DNA of 64,000 nt from Myxococcales bacterium (GTDB lineage Bacteria; Myxococcota_A; Polyangia; Polyangiales; Houyiibacteriaceae). The stretch's first letter is position 1; the number at the start of each line of letters is the position of its first letter. A program made the position numbers and the translations under genes. The notes below the pieces were generated by a model, which was not told the DNA's origin, did not search any database, and saw nothing but the letters and a program-made list of their open reading frames with translations. Positions 34,183 to 42,760 of the stretch are shown here, piece by piece. The stretch lies in the NCBI GenBank assembly GCA_019637115.1, contig JAHBWH010000017.1:1-64000 (forward strand). The letters run 5' to 3'.

Positions 34183-34797
34183 ATGTGCGAGAAGAACCGA
34201 AATCGCCAGAGCGATGCTGAGCTCGTGGAAGCGCCTGAGAACGGTGCCTCGGTGGAGGCGGAGCGCCCCGAACTCGTGGCAGCGCTCGTGGAGAATCACC
34301 GCGCTTTCCTACTGTTCCTCGAACGGCGCCTCGGCGATCGCGCTCTCGCGGAGGACGTGCTTCAGGACGCATTCGTCCGCAGCGCCGAGAAGGTCGACAC
34401 GCTCCGGGACCAGACGGCCCTCGTCCCGTGGTTCTACCGCGTGCTCCGGAACGCGATCGTCGACCACCAGCGCAAGCGGGGCACGGCCCACCGCGCGCTG
34501 GCGGAGCTCGCCGCCGAGCTGGAGACCCAGCGCGCGGGCACGGATACACATGGCGCCATCTGCGGGTGCATCATGGAGCTCGCTCGCACGCTCAAGCCCG
34601 AGTACGCCGAGGCGCTGACCCGCATCGAGGTCGAGGGCGTGTCCGTGAAGCGCTACGCCGAGGAGGCCGGCATCACGAGCAGCAACGCGGGGGTGCGCGT
34701 CTTCCGCGCCCGCGCCGCGCTCCGAAAGCAGGTCCAGAAGTCGTGCGGCACCTGTGCGACGCACGGCTGCGTGGACTGCACCTGCCGTCGCCCCTGA
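34183..34797 (+). CDS. CorE-like ECF sigma factor with Cys-rich metal-sensing C-terminus
   Basis: 204 aa from ATG 34183, with AGGAG upstream. Region 2 is FLLFLERRLGDRALAEDVLQDAFVRS with WFYRVLRNAIVDHQRKR. Region 4 is LKPEYAEALTRIEVEGVSVKRYAEEAGITSSNAGVRVFRARAAL. The linker has Cys-Gly-Cys and the last 18 residues are a Cys cluster (CGTCATHGCVDCTC). In Myxococcus xanthus, CorE-type (ECF44) sigma factors have no anti-sigma partner and are switched by copper binding to such a Cys-rich tail. The copper-gene surroundings, and the absence of an anti-sigma gene here, fit this. Confidence 0.92.
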   Translation: MCEKNRNRQSDAELVEAPENGASVEAERPELVAALVENHRAFLLFLERRLGDRALAEDVLQDAFVRSAEKVDTLRDQTALVPWFYRVLRNAIVDHQRKRGTAHRALAELAAELETQRAGTDTHGAICGCIMELARTLKPEYAEALTRIEVEGVSVKRYAEEAGITSSNAGVRVFRARAALRKQVQKSCGTCATHGCVDCTCRRP

Positions 34798-35028
34798 GTT
34801 CGGCGTGCCCGCTGACCCGTTGCTCGTACACGAGACGATGGGTGACGGCGCTCGGAGCGGCGGCTCCTCTCCACGCCCGCGGGTCGCACGACCGCGAGCG
34901 CCATCTCGTGTCCAGACCTCCGAAGAGGAAGGCGCTGCGGCCCAAGACGAGGGCTCGTGCGTTTGGAGCGTGTACCACGTCCCATCGACGCATGACCGTA
35001 CCTGGACATGACGCCCGTGGGACCCCTG

Positions 35029-35400
35029 TCAGCGCGCTTCCACGATGATCGTGGCGCGCACCATGTTCATCCCGCAGCGGAACTCGTGCTCGCCAGGCGC
35101 CAGAGTGGGCAGGTCGATGACGACCGGCTGGTGGGGCGGGAGCTCCCGCCGGATGCTCAGGGACGGGAACACGACCTCGCGGGTGCACGAGGAGTACTCG
35201 TGGCGGACGAAACGGAGACGTACGCGCTCGCCCGCGCGTATCGTGATGCGGTGGGGCGTGTAGCCGCCTCGGACGACGACCTCGATCTCACGCACATCCG
35301 ACGAGTCCTGGGCCGTTGCGCGCGACGGAGCCGGTCCGCGCAGAGCCCCAACGAGCGACGCGGCAACGGCGATGGCAGTGACGATGGACTTCTTCTTCAT
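35029..35400 (-). CDS. Exported cupredoxin-domain protein
   Basis: 123 aa. Signal peptide to about residue 31 (AVAASLVGAL...ATAQ), then a single cupredoxin-like beta domain: VVVRGGYTPHRITIRAGERVRLRF, RHEYSSCTREVVFP and a C-terminal HEFRCGMNMVRATIIV. The His, Cys, Cys and Met residues in these loops could bind copper. The gene follows copA by 42 bp on the same strand, so they are probably co-transcribed. Role: periplasmic copper binding or shuttling. Confidence 0.88.
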   Translation of the reverse strand: MKKKSIVTAIAVAASLVGALRGPAPSRATAQDSSDVREIEVVVRGGYTPHRITIRAGERVRLRFVRHEYSSCTREVVFPSLSIRRELPPHQPVVIDLPTLAPGEHEFRCGMNMVRATIIVEAR

Positions 35401-35442
35401 GTGGATGGCCTCTCGTTGTGGTCGGCGCGCGCGCGCCGCAGG

Positions 35443-37836
35443 TTACGCGCGATGCGGGGCTCCGAACGCCCGGAGCCGCAACGAGTTGAGCAGCACCGAG
35501 ACGCTCGAGAGCGCCATCGCGGCGCTCGCGATGACCGGCGAGAGCTGCCATCCCGTGAACGGATAGAGCAGGCCCGCGGCGATCGGGATCCCGATCAGAT
35601 TGTAGATGAACGCCCAGAAGAGGTTCTGGCGGATGTTGCGCATCGTCTGTCGCGATAGGCGCAACGCGACGGGGAGCTTCGCGATCCCGCCCTCCAAGAG
35701 CGCGACGTCGGCTGCGGCGATCGCGATGTCGGTACCGCTGCCGATCGCGACACCCACGTCCGCGCCAGCGAGCGCCGGTGCATCGTTCACGCCGTCGCCG
35801 ACCATCGCGACGATGCGCCCGCGTGCTCGCTCGCTGGTCACGACCGAGGCTTTGTCCTCTGGCTTCACCTCGGCGATGACCCGAGCGATGCCGAGATCGG
35901 CTGCCACCGCCCGAGCCGTCCGCTCGCGGTCCCCGGTGACCATCGCGACCTCGATGCCTAGGCGCTGGAGCACAGCGACCGTGATCTTCGCGTCGTCAGT
36001 CGCCCGATCCGCGACGGCGACCATACCAGCCAGGCGCCCGTCCACCCCGACGAACGATGGCGTGCGACCGCGGGACGCGAGCTCATCCGCAGCGTGTTCG
36101 AGCGGCTCGGTGTCGATCCCCGCGCGTGACAACCAGGCGCTCGTGCCGACGCGCACGACGCGGGCCCCCACGCTTGCTTGGATCCCGTAACCTGGTGTGC
36201 TCGAGAAGCCGTCCGCGCTCGTGGGGAGTGCGCCGCGCGCGAGCGCGCCGTCGACGATGGCGCGCGCGATCGGGTGCTCGCTCTCCTTCTCGACGGAGGC
36301 GACGAGCGAGAGCAGCTCGTGCTCGTCGTGCGCGATCGCGACCACGTCCGTGAGCTCGGGTTTGCCCGCGGTGAGCGTGCCCGTCTTGTCGAGGAGCACG
36401 GTGTCGATGCGGCTCGCCGCCTCGAGCGCCGCCCCGCCCTTCACGAGCACACCTAGCTCGGCGCCGCGTCCAGTCCCCACGGCCACCGCGGCCGGAGTCG
36501 CCAGGCCAAGCGCACATGGGCACGCGATGACGAGCACCGCGACGAAGCGCTCGATGGCGATCGCGATCCCATCCTGCGTCGGGTCGAGCAGTGTCCATGC
36601 GACGAATGTGACCGCGGCGATCCCCACCACCACCGGGACGAACCAGCCGCTGATGACGTCGGCGAGACGCGCGATCGGCGCCTTGGTCCCTTGCGCCTGC
36701 TCGACGGCCTCGACGATGCGGGCGAGCGCAGTGTCCTTGCCAGTGCGGCCGACGCGGAACGTGAGCGATCCACTCTGGTTCATCGTGCCACCGAACACAC
36801 GCGCCCCGATCGCCTTGTCGAGCGGCATGCTCTCGCCGGTGAGCATCGACTCGTCGACCGCTGAGCGTCCGCGCACGACCTCGCCGTCGGTCGGAATGCG
36901 CTCGCCCGGGCGCACGAGCACGAGATCTCCGCGCCGAAGCGCCTCGACCGCGACGTCCTCTTCTCCGTCTCCGTCTCCGTCGCCGTCGCCGTCGCCGTCG
37001 CCGACGCCGTCGCCGACGCCGATCAGGCGACGGGCGGTCTTCGGCTGCAGGGCGACGAGTCCGCGCACGGCATCAGCGAGGCGCTTCTTCGCTTGGCTCT
37101 CGAGCAGCTTCCCGAGGAGCACGAAGGTGATGATCGCGCCGGCCGCCTCGAAGTAGACGTGGGGGACCATGCCGTGCTCCGCGTGGGGGAAGAGGTGCGG
37201 CGCGATCACTGCGGCCGTCGAGTACGCGAACGCGGCGCCGGTTCCGATGGCGACGAGCGTGTTCATGTCGCTCGTGCGGTGCCTCGCGGCCATCCAAGCG
37301 AGACGGAAGAAGCGTCGCCCTGGGCCCAGCACCACGATGCTCGCGAACAGCAGCTGGATCGCGCGCCCAGTGGGACCGTCGGCGCCGGGGATCGCTCCGT
37401 GCGACATCCCGAGCACGAGCAGGGGCAGGGTGGCCAGCGCCGAGACGCCGAGATCGCGCACCAGCGCGCGGCGCTGCTCGTCGTCGATCTTCTCGTGCTG
37501 CTCCGCGCGTGTCGTCGCCGTGCCTGCGTTCGAACTCGCCGATCCTTCTTCTCCGGCGTCGATCGGCAGGATGACCTCGTAGCCGGCGTCGACGACCGCC
37601 CGAGCGAGCGCGGGCTCACCCGTACGCCGCGCATCGAAGCTCACGGTCGCACGCTCGGTCGCGAAGCTCACGGCTGCGCTGGCCACTCCGTCGATGCGGG
37701 TGAGCGCCCGCTCCACGCGCTGTACACACGAGGCGCACGTCATACCGCGGATCGGAAGATCCACCGTCAGGAGTGAGACCGCTTCGGTTCGCGGCTCGAG
37801 GTCCGTCGCCCTGCCCGATCGAGTCTTGCCGTCCAT
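35443..37836 (-). CDS. copA: Copper-exporting P1B-type ATPase
   Basis: 797 aa. An N-terminal HMA domain with GMTCASC precedes eight membrane helices. The P1B-1 signature CPC is in [11 protein letters not shown] (~residue 438). Other motifs: TGESMPL actuator loop, DKTGT with phosphorylated Asp483, an HP pair ([12 protein letters not shown]), and [25 protein letters not shown] Gly-Asp repeat ([10 protein letters not shown]...), encoded by a hexanucleotide run at about 36960-37020, sits just ahead of the actuator domain and is not typical of the family. It exports Cu(I) from the cytoplasm. ATG 37836 lies about 38 bases from the candidate ECF promoter. Confidence 0.95.
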   Translation of the reverse strand: MDGKTRSGRATDLEPRTEAVSLLTVDLPIRGMTCASCVQRVERALTRIDGVASAAVSFATERATVSFDARRTGEPALARAVVDAGYEVILPIDAGEEGSASSNAGTATTRAEQHEKIDDEQRRALVRDLGVSALATLPLLVLGMSHGAIPGADGPTGRAIQLLFASIVVLGPGRRFFRLAWMAARHRTSDMNTLVAIGTGAAFAYSTAAVIAPHLFPHAEHGMVPHVYFEAAGAIITFVLLGKLLESQAKKRLADAVRGLVALQPKTARRLIGVGDGVGDGDGDGDGDGDGEEDVAVEALRRGDLVLVRPGERIPTDGEVVRGRSAVDESMLTGESMPLDKAIGARVFGGTMNQSGSLTFRVGRTGKDTALARIVEAVEQAQGTKAPIARLADVISGWFVPVVVGIAAVTFVAWTLLDPTQDGIAIAIERFVAVLVIACPCALGLATPAAVAVGTGRGAELGVLVKGGAALEAASRIDTVLLDKTGTLTAGKPELTDVVAIAHDEHELLSLVASVEKESEHPIARAIVDGALARGALPTSADGFSSTPGYGIQASVGARVVRVGTSAWLSRAGIDTEPLEHAADELASRGRTPSFVGVDGRLAGMVAVADRATDDAKITVAVLQRLGIEVAMVTGDRERTARAVAADLGIARVIAEVKPEDKASVVTSERARGRIVAMVGDGVNDAPALAGADVGVAIGSGTDIAIAAADVALLEGGIAKLPVALRLSRQTMRNIRQNLFWAFIYNLIGIPIAAGLLYPFTGWQLSPVIASAAMALSSVSVLLNSLRLRAFGAPHRA

Positions 37837-38201
37837 ATCTCGTCCTCCGGCGCCTTCGCGCGTCGAGAAGGAAGACGGGCCCCCTCCTGGACGATTACGC
37901 GGGATCGGTGGGCATCACGATCTCGCCTCGTCGTGGAGATGGTGCGCGGGCGGCACACCCGGGGTTCACGATGTGCGCAACCCTCGGCGCTCGGCCCTTC
38001 CCGGCGCGGAGAGCCCTCATCCTTCGCGACACCAATCGCGTCCCGTCGCGCGGCGCGCCACTCGTCGGGTCCCGGGGACGAGGTCGTTCGCCTCCAGCGC
38101 GGACCGCATTTCCGAACCTTGCTGCCCCGACGCGGCGACCGTCACGGAGGCGTCCTTCAGGGCACCTTATCGGCGACAGGGACTCGTGCTACCTCCTGGT
38201 C
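37837..38201. other. Intergenic region between copA and the DUF155 gene
   Basis: Holds the candidate copA promoter. The remaining ~300 bp up to the DUF155 gene has open frames on both strands but nothing protein-like, and no clear promoter for the rightward gene was seen. Confidence 0.5.
37874..37899 (-). promoter_or_regulatory. Candidate ECF promoter of copA
   Basis: Read on the minus strand: CGTAAT (37899-37894), 16-bp spacer, CGTC (37877-37874). Same motif and spacing as the other three copper promoters. Confidence 0.65.
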
Positions 38202-39008
38202 GTGGGGATCCCGCTCTTCTCCCTCGACCGCGTCCGTGTCCGCGCCCTCTACCTCGGACAGCGCATCGACACGCGCTCGCTCGAGGCCAACCGGTTGGCC
38301 ACGCAGCCCTTGGTCGTCGAAGCGGGCGCGGGAGGCGTGGCGGTGATCTTCCGGTACGGGGTCGTCGTCCTCTGTGGCGTGAGCGCGGTCGAAGAGGCGA
38401 GCTTCCTGCGGCACCTGGCGGCGCTGGTCTCCGAGCCCTTCGAGACGCCCCGGGGCGACGAGCTCACGCTCGTGGTCGACGCGGAGGCGGCCGAAGGGGC
38501 GACGACGCTGCCGGACGGCGCCGCGGCGGTCCGCGCGATCGACCTCGCGCGCCTGCAGGTGGTGGCGGACGTGCTCGCGAAGAACGTCGTGCTCGATTAC
38601 TTCGAGGAGACGCTCCGCGAGGGCTTCGAGACCGTCGAGCCGCTCGCGAAGGAGCTCGCGCGGGGCGGTAAGGGCAAGCTGCGGGGCCGCGAGCTCGCGG
38701 GCCACATCGGCCGGGCGTTGTTGGTGCAGACCAAGACCGTCGGTCGCGTCGAGGTCTCCGAGAAGCCCGACGTCCTCTGGGACGCGCCTGCGCTCGAGCG
38801 GCTCTACCAGCGCCTCGAGGACGAGTACGAGCTGACGGATCGGCACGCGGCGCTCGAGCGCAAGCTCGTCCTCGTCGCGGGCACGGCGCAGACGCTCCTC
38901 GACCTGCGCAACCACGAGCGGAGCCTGCGCGTCGAGTGGTACATCGTCGCGCTCATCGCGGCAGAGATCGGGCTGACGCTCTACGAGCTCTTCCTGCATC
39001 CGCACTGA
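38202..39008 (+). CDS. DUF155/RMD1-family membrane-anchored protein
   Basis: 268 aa from GTG 38202; the start is uncertain because no ATG or clear RBS precedes the conserved part. It begins VRVRALYLGQRIDTRSLEA and continues FRYGVVVLCGVSAVEEASFLRHL, DVLWDAPALERLYQRLEDEYEL and ALERKLVLVAGTAQTLLDLRNHERSLRVEWYIVALIAAEIGLTLYELF. This is the DUF155 layout of yeast Rmd1 and human RMND1, with one C-terminal membrane helix. The bacterial function is not established. Gene spacing suggests it stands alone. Confidence 0.85.
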   Translation: MGIPLFSLDRVRVRALYLGQRIDTRSLEANRLATQPLVVEAGAGGVAVIFRYGVVVLCGVSAVEEASFLRHLAALVSEPFETPRGDELTLVVDAEAAEGATTLPDGAAAVRAIDLARLQVVADVLAKNVVLDYFEETLREGFETVEPLAKELARGGKGKLRGRELAGHIGRALLVQTKTVGRVEVSEKPDVLWDAPALERLYQRLEDEYELTDRHAALERKLVLVAGTAQTLLDLRNHERSLRVEWYIVALIAAEIGLTLYELFLHPH

Positions 39009-39050
39009 ACGCTCGGGGGCGGGCCCACGCCCGAGGGGGTTCGCCGCACG

Positions 39051-39235
39051 TCGCGGACTTCGCCGCGCGTGAGCTCGCGGTCGCGGACTTAGCCGCGTGT
39101 CGAGCGCTCGCGGGTCGCGGACTTCGCCGCGCGTCCAGCGCTCGCGGGTCGCGGACTTCGCCGCGCGTCGAGCGCTCTCGGGTCGCGGACTTCGCCGCGC
39201 GTCGAGCGCTCGCGGGTCGTCGTCGCGGACGAGCG
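39051..39235. repeat. 34-bp tandem repeat with a 10-bp palindromic core
   Basis: Units begin with TCGCGGACTT at 39081 (shortened first copy from 39051), 39115, 39149 and 39183, then decay. Each full unit contains the perfect palindrome CGAGCGCTCG. The 34-bp period does not keep frame. The array fills most of the gap between the DUF155 gene and the convergent lipoprotein gene; the rest of 39009-39311 holds an inverted CTCGGG/CCCGAG stem just after the DUF155 stop. Confidence 0.85.
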
Positions 39236-39311
39236 CTCGCGCTCGCGGATCTCAGCGCGCGGCGGAGGTGGGCCGCAAATCTCGGTCTGCGCGTCGGACG
39301 TGCATCGCGCC

Positions 39312-39854
39312 TCAGCGACGAGGCACGACCTCCCCGATACGCGCCTCACCTTCGACGCGCTCGACGACGGGGGCGCCGCACGCGAGCCAGTTGCGCAGCG
39401 CTTCGAGGCCCTCGTGCGAGTCGACGTAGTCCAGTCGAGCGCCGTCCGCCCGGCGATAGCGTGGGGAGTCGGCGTGAGGGATCTCGGTCGCGCGACCCCA
39501 AGGCGGCATCGTTCCGCGCTCCACCTCGTGGAGGATCGCGCGTGGGCGGCGGGTGATCTGGTCGCGTCCCGCCGCGAGGCGCGCGAGCGCGGGCTCGTCG
39601 TCTCCGCTGACGATCGCGACGTCGAAGTCGAGCCCCGCCGGCGCACCGAAGCGGTCCGCGCCCTCCGCCGCCGCGCTGTGGCAGAAGCGCGCGCGCCCGC
39701 ACGAGACGTGCACGAGGGCCTGCCCCTCGTAGGCGGGGAGGCCGTCGTCGTCGTACACGACCCGCTGCGCCGCGGCGTCGTCGCAGACCCCGAGCTCGGG
39801 CGCGCACGCGAGGGACAGGAAGAGGCACGAGAGCGAGAGGGGTAGCGCGCGCAT
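39312..39854 (-). CDS. Lipoprotein with a cytochrome-like Cys-His motif
   Basis: 180 aa; signal peptide with lipobox SLAC. The mature protein has HVSCGRARFCHSAAAEG, where Cys and the Cys-His pair are separated by five residues rather than the two of CxxCH, and a MPPWG segment as found in planctomycete-type cytochromes. It may be a non-standard or degenerate haem site. It follows the P460-like gene by six bases, so the two form an operon and could act together in electron transfer. Confidence 0.75.
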   Translation of the reverse strand: MRALPLSLSCLFLSLACAPELGVCDDAAAQRVVYDDDGLPAYEGQALVHVSCGRARFCHSAAAEGADRFGAPAGLDFDVAIVSGDDEPALARLAAGRDQITRRPRAILHEVERGTMPPWGRATEIPHADSPRYRRADGARLDYVDSHEGLEALRNWLACGAPVVERVEGEARIGEVVPRR

Positions 39855-39860
39855 GGCAGT

Positions 39861-40310
39861 TCATTCGGGCAAGAAGAGGCCCCTGACGAAGTCGTCGCCG
39901 ATCGCGTGGCAGCCCGTGCAGAGCGTCGGCGCGCCGGAGTAGAGCGTCCGCCCCGAGGCCTTCCACTCGGCCCAGAACCACTCGCCGTCGCGCTTCTCCA
40001 TCGCGGCGATGAGCCAGAGGCGGTCGCGCCGGAACCCGTCCTTGACGATGAGCGCGCCGTCCGACCACTCGCGCAGGCCCGGGGTCGCGAGGTCCTCCTC
40101 GGCCTGGTCGTTGAGGTAGAGGATGACCTCGGTGCCGTGGGCGTTGCGGCTCGGGACTGGCGTCTCGTAGCCCGGCGCGCGCGACCACTCGGTGTAGCGC
40201 TCGGCGACGAGCCGATCCCACAGCGCCGCGGCGCGCTCGGGATCTTGGTCGTCGCCGCACGCCGTCACGAACGCGACGGCGCAGCAGATGATGACGAGTC
40301 GCCCCCTCAT
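39861..40310 (-). CDS. Cytochrome P460-like haem lipoprotein
   Basis: 149 aa from ATG 40310; lipobox VTAC at about residue 16. A compact beta-rich domain (GTEVILYLNDQAEEDL, GALIVKDGFRRDRLWLIAAMEKRDGEWFWAEWKASG) ends with one haem site CTGCH (Cys131), the layout of the cytochrome P460/cytochrome c'-beta family. Family members oxidise hydroxylamine or bind NO. Whether a Lys-haem cross-link is present cannot be told. First gene of a two-gene operon. Confidence 0.8.
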   Translation of the reverse strand: MRGRLVIICCAVAFVTACGDDQDPERAAALWDRLVAERYTEWSRAPGYETPVPSRNAHGTEVILYLNDQAEEDLATPGLREWSDGALIVKDGFRRDRLWLIAAMEKRDGEWFWAEWKASGRTLYSGAPTLCTGCHAIGDDFVRGLFLPE

Positions 40311-40460
40311 GGTCGCGATTGTTCCTGGCGAACCGGCGGGCTGCAAGGCTCGCCTCGTCGACGGCCGCGAGCCGACCGCGTCGACGAGTCGCGAAACCCT
40401 CTTTTGGTCGACGGGTGGCTCGATCGGTCCCGCGTCGCCGCGCGGAGTCCTCGACGGTTT

Positions 40461-41513
40461 TCAGTCGAAGCAGCCGGCGAGCAGCGGGTCCGTGTCGATC
40501 CACGTCGCGAACGCGGCGGGCGCGTCCTCGTCGGCGAGGACGGTGTGGAAGCCGCGCTTGAGCGTCGGCGCGAGCGTGGTGGCGCGGAGCCACTCGTCGC
40601 GCGAGAAGGGATCGGCGCGCAGGGTCTCCCAGACCCCCGTGCGCTCGAAGAGGGTGGCGATGCGCGCCGTGTGGTGACCGCCCTGCAGGCGGCTGATCAG
40701 ATACGTCGCGAGCCCCACCTGCAGGCCATGCAGCCGGGGGCGCGCGGCGACCACGTCGAGCGCGTGCGAGACGAGGTGCTCGCTGCCGCTCGCGGGTCGT
40801 GACGAGCCGGCGAGCTCCATCGACACGCCGTTGAGCATGAGGGCGGTCGCGAGCAGACGGAGCCCCTCTGGGTCGTCCTTCGGATGCGCGATGAACTGCA
40901 TCACGGTCGCGTCCGAGAGCAGCGCGGCGAGGTCGTCGATCGGCGTCCCGTCGTGATGGAAGGCGCGCTTCCAATCCGCGACGGCGGTGAGCTTCGCGAC
41001 CAGGTCTCCGACGCCCGAGCAGAAGAGGGGCCGCGGCGCGCGCCCGCAGACCTCGGTGTCCACGACGACCGCTTGGGGGAGGTGGCTCGCGAAGGCGCGC
41101 CGACGCCCTCGGACGGTCAGGCTCGATTGTGGGCTGGCGAAGCCGTCGTTCGAGAGCGAGGTCGGCACCGCGAAGAACGGGCGGCGGGCGAGGAACGCGA
41201 CGTACTTCGCGACGTCCAGCGCCTTCCCGCCGCCGAGGCCCACCACCGCGCCGACGTCGGCGGGGAGGGCCTCGAAGAGCGCGACGGCGTGCTCGAAGCT
41301 CGCGTCCACGACGGCCGAGGGCCCGTCCAACCTCACGCCTTCGGCGGCCGCGCCGTCCGTCACCGCGGTGACGATGCCCTCGGGAAGGCCCTCGCTGACG
41401 AAGAACGCCGCGGACCGGTGACCCTCCCGGCGCAAGTAGATCCCGACGCGCGCGATCGCGCCCGGCTTGATGCGCACCAGGTGAGGGAGCGAGACGGTCC
41501 GAGCGCCGATCAT
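40461..41513 (-). CDS. Glycerol-1-phosphate dehydrogenase-like oxidoreductase
   Basis: 350 aa. Group III metal-dependent alcohol dehydrogenase fold: NAD(P) site GLGGGKALDVAKYVAF, then PTSLSNDGFASP, and metal ligands in the GSEHLVSHALD region with later His residues. The pattern matches AraM/EgsA-type sn-glycerol-1-phosphate dehydrogenases, which reduce dihydroxyacetone phosphate to G1P. In bacteria this is unusual and might feed archaeal-like or ether lipids; no prenyl-transferase gene is near. It could instead be a 2-deoxy-scyllo-inosose-type relative. Divergent from the sulfurtransferase gene. Confidence 0.85.
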   Translation of the reverse strand: MIGARTVSLPHLVRIKPGAIARVGIYLRREGHRSAAFFVSEGLPEGIVTAVTDGAAAEGVRLDGPSAVVDASFEHAVALFEALPADVGAVVGLGGGKALDVAKYVAFLARRPFFAVPTSLSNDGFASPQSSLTVRGRRRAFASHLPQAVVVDTEVCGRAPRPLFCSGVGDLVAKLTAVADWKRAFHHDGTPIDDLAALLSDATVMQFIAHPKDDPEGLRLLATALMLNGVSMELAGSSRPASGSEHLVSHALDVVAARPRLHGLQVGLATYLISRLQGGHHTARIATLFERTGVWETLRADPFSRDEWLRATTLAPTLKRGFHTVLADEDAPAAFATWIDTDPLLAGCFD

Positions 41514-41688
41514 CGCCGGACGCTACGCGCTCTCGGAGAGCGCGACCACCGCTCTTGGGCCGCCGCGCCTGCGCCCAGACTTCGAGGTGGGCTCACGGTC
41601 GGGGTGGGGCCTTGCGAGGTGGTGCGCGTCGCTCGTGCCCCTCGTCGAGGAGCTTGGGATGGAGGAGAGAGCGGCGTACCGTTCGCCG

Positions 41689-42507
41689 ATGCTGCCGACT
41701 CCGCTGGTCACGGTCGATTGGGTGAGGGCGAACCTCGACGAGGTGCGCGTGCTCGATGCGCGTGGCGGGCCGAAGGCGCGTGAGGGGTATGACGCCGCGC
41801 ACGTACGCGGGGCGCATTTCGCCGACCTCGAGCGTGACCTCTCGGCGCCCGACGATCCTGCGCGGGGGGGTCGACATCCGCTGCCACCGATCGACGCCTT
41901 CCGCGCGACGCTCGGTCGCTGGGGGATAGGACCAGAGACGCCCGTCGTGATCTACGACACCAGCGGTGGGGTGCTCGCCGCGGCGCGCGCGTGGTGGATG
42001 TTGCGGGCGGTGGGGCACGAGGCCGTCGCCGTCCTCGACGGGCCCTGGGACGCGCTCCCCACGACGGACGTCGCCCCGGCGCCCGCGATGGCGCCCCCTT
42101 ATCCAGCGCGGACCGAGGGGTGGGCGCTGCCCACGGTGGAGGCCGACGAGGTGGACCTGCGCCGGGTCGACCCTGCGTGGCGCGTGATCGACGTCCGCGC
42201 GCCCGAGCGCTTCGAGGGTCGCGTCGAGCCGCTCGATCCCGTCGCCGGTCACATCGCGGGCGCGGTCAACCTCCCGTGCGCCGCCAACCTCGAGGGCGGG
42301 CGCTTCCTCGACTCAGCGAAGCTCCGGGAGCGCTTCGAGGCGTTCGGGGTGCCGCCCGAGCGCCTCGTCTTGAACTGCGGCTCGGGGGTCACGGCCTGCC
42401 ACACCCTGCTGGCGCTCGAGCACGCCGGGCTGCCGGGAGCGTCGCTCTACGTGGGCTCGTGGAGCGAGTGGTGCAGGAGCGGGCGCCCGCAGGCTCGCGG
42501 CGCGTGA
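41689..42507 (+). CDS. Sulfurtransferase with two rhodanese domains
   Basis: 272 aa from ATG 41689 (an in-frame ATG at 41659 is possible). The first rhodanese domain lacks the catalytic Cys (VVIYDTSGG). The second has Cys in NCGSGVTACHTLLAL, the CGSGVTA loop of 3-mercaptopyruvate sulfurtransferases. Family enzymes move sulfane sulfur from thiosulfate or 3-mercaptopyruvate to thiols or cyanide. No export signal, so cytoplasmic. Stands alone. Confidence 0.9.
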   Translation: MLPTPLVTVDWVRANLDEVRVLDARGGPKAREGYDAAHVRGAHFADLERDLSAPDDPARGGRHPLPPIDAFRATLGRWGIGPETPVVIYDTSGGVLAAARAWWMLRAVGHEAVAVLDGPWDALPTTDVAPAPAMAPPYPARTEGWALPTVEADEVDLRRVDPAWRVIDVRAPERFEGRVEPLDPVAGHIAGAVNLPCAANLEGGRFLDSAKLRERFEAFGVPPERLVLNCGSGVTACHTLLALEHAGLPGASLYVGSWSEWCRSGRPQARGA

Positions 42508-42560
42508 GCCCCCACGAGGGTTGCGACGTGGGCGCAGACCGACCCCGGCGCGACGGAATG

Positions 42561-42584
42561 AAAACGCCGCCTCGAAGGGCGGCG
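42561..42584 (-). terminator. Rho-independent terminator of the tRNA gene
   Basis: On the minus strand CGCCGCC, a six-base loop, GGCGGCG, then TTTTC, starting about 12 bases after the tRNA 3' end. Confidence 0.85.
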
Positions 42585-42595
42585 GTTCCGTTGGG

Positions 42596-42669
42596 TGGCG
42601 ATGGTAGGAGTCGAACCTACGACCTAGCGCGTATGAAACGCCCGCTCTAGCCACCTGAGCTACATCGCC
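42596..42669 (-). tRNA. tRNA-Met (CAT)
   Basis: 74 nt on the minus strand. Acceptor GGCGATG pairs with CATCGCC, D-stem GCTC/GAGC, anticodon loop TTCATAC with CAT after T33, five-base variable loop, T-arm GTAGG-TTCGACT-CCTAC, discriminator A. CCA is not encoded (CCC follows). It resembles elongator Met tRNA; the Ile(CAT, lysidine) type cannot be fully excluded. A terminator follows. Confidence 0.93.
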
Positions 42670-42760
42670 AGCGGGAGGCGGAATATTGGCGGCAGTCTGG
42701 CCGGTGTCAAGGACGGTTGTGGGGAGGGCGGAGCCTGGTCTCGGCGATGTGGTCGACCAG

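Noticed and set aside
35443-35447. A fifth copy of the CGTAA box upstream of the cupredoxin gene
   Set aside because: CGTAAC here contains the copA stop codon and no CGTC occurs 16 bp downstream (CCGA instead). Co-transcription with copA explains the gene better.
39051-39235. Possible CRISPR array
   Set aside because: The 34-bp units are directly adjacent without unique spacers, and no cas gene is in the window.
42596-42669. tRNA with TCA anticodon (selenocysteine type)
   Set aside because: Shifting the anticodon loop by one base gives TCA but leaves a stem mismatch and T37. The CAT reading gives proper T33, A37 and a seven-base loop, and the arms are normal in length.
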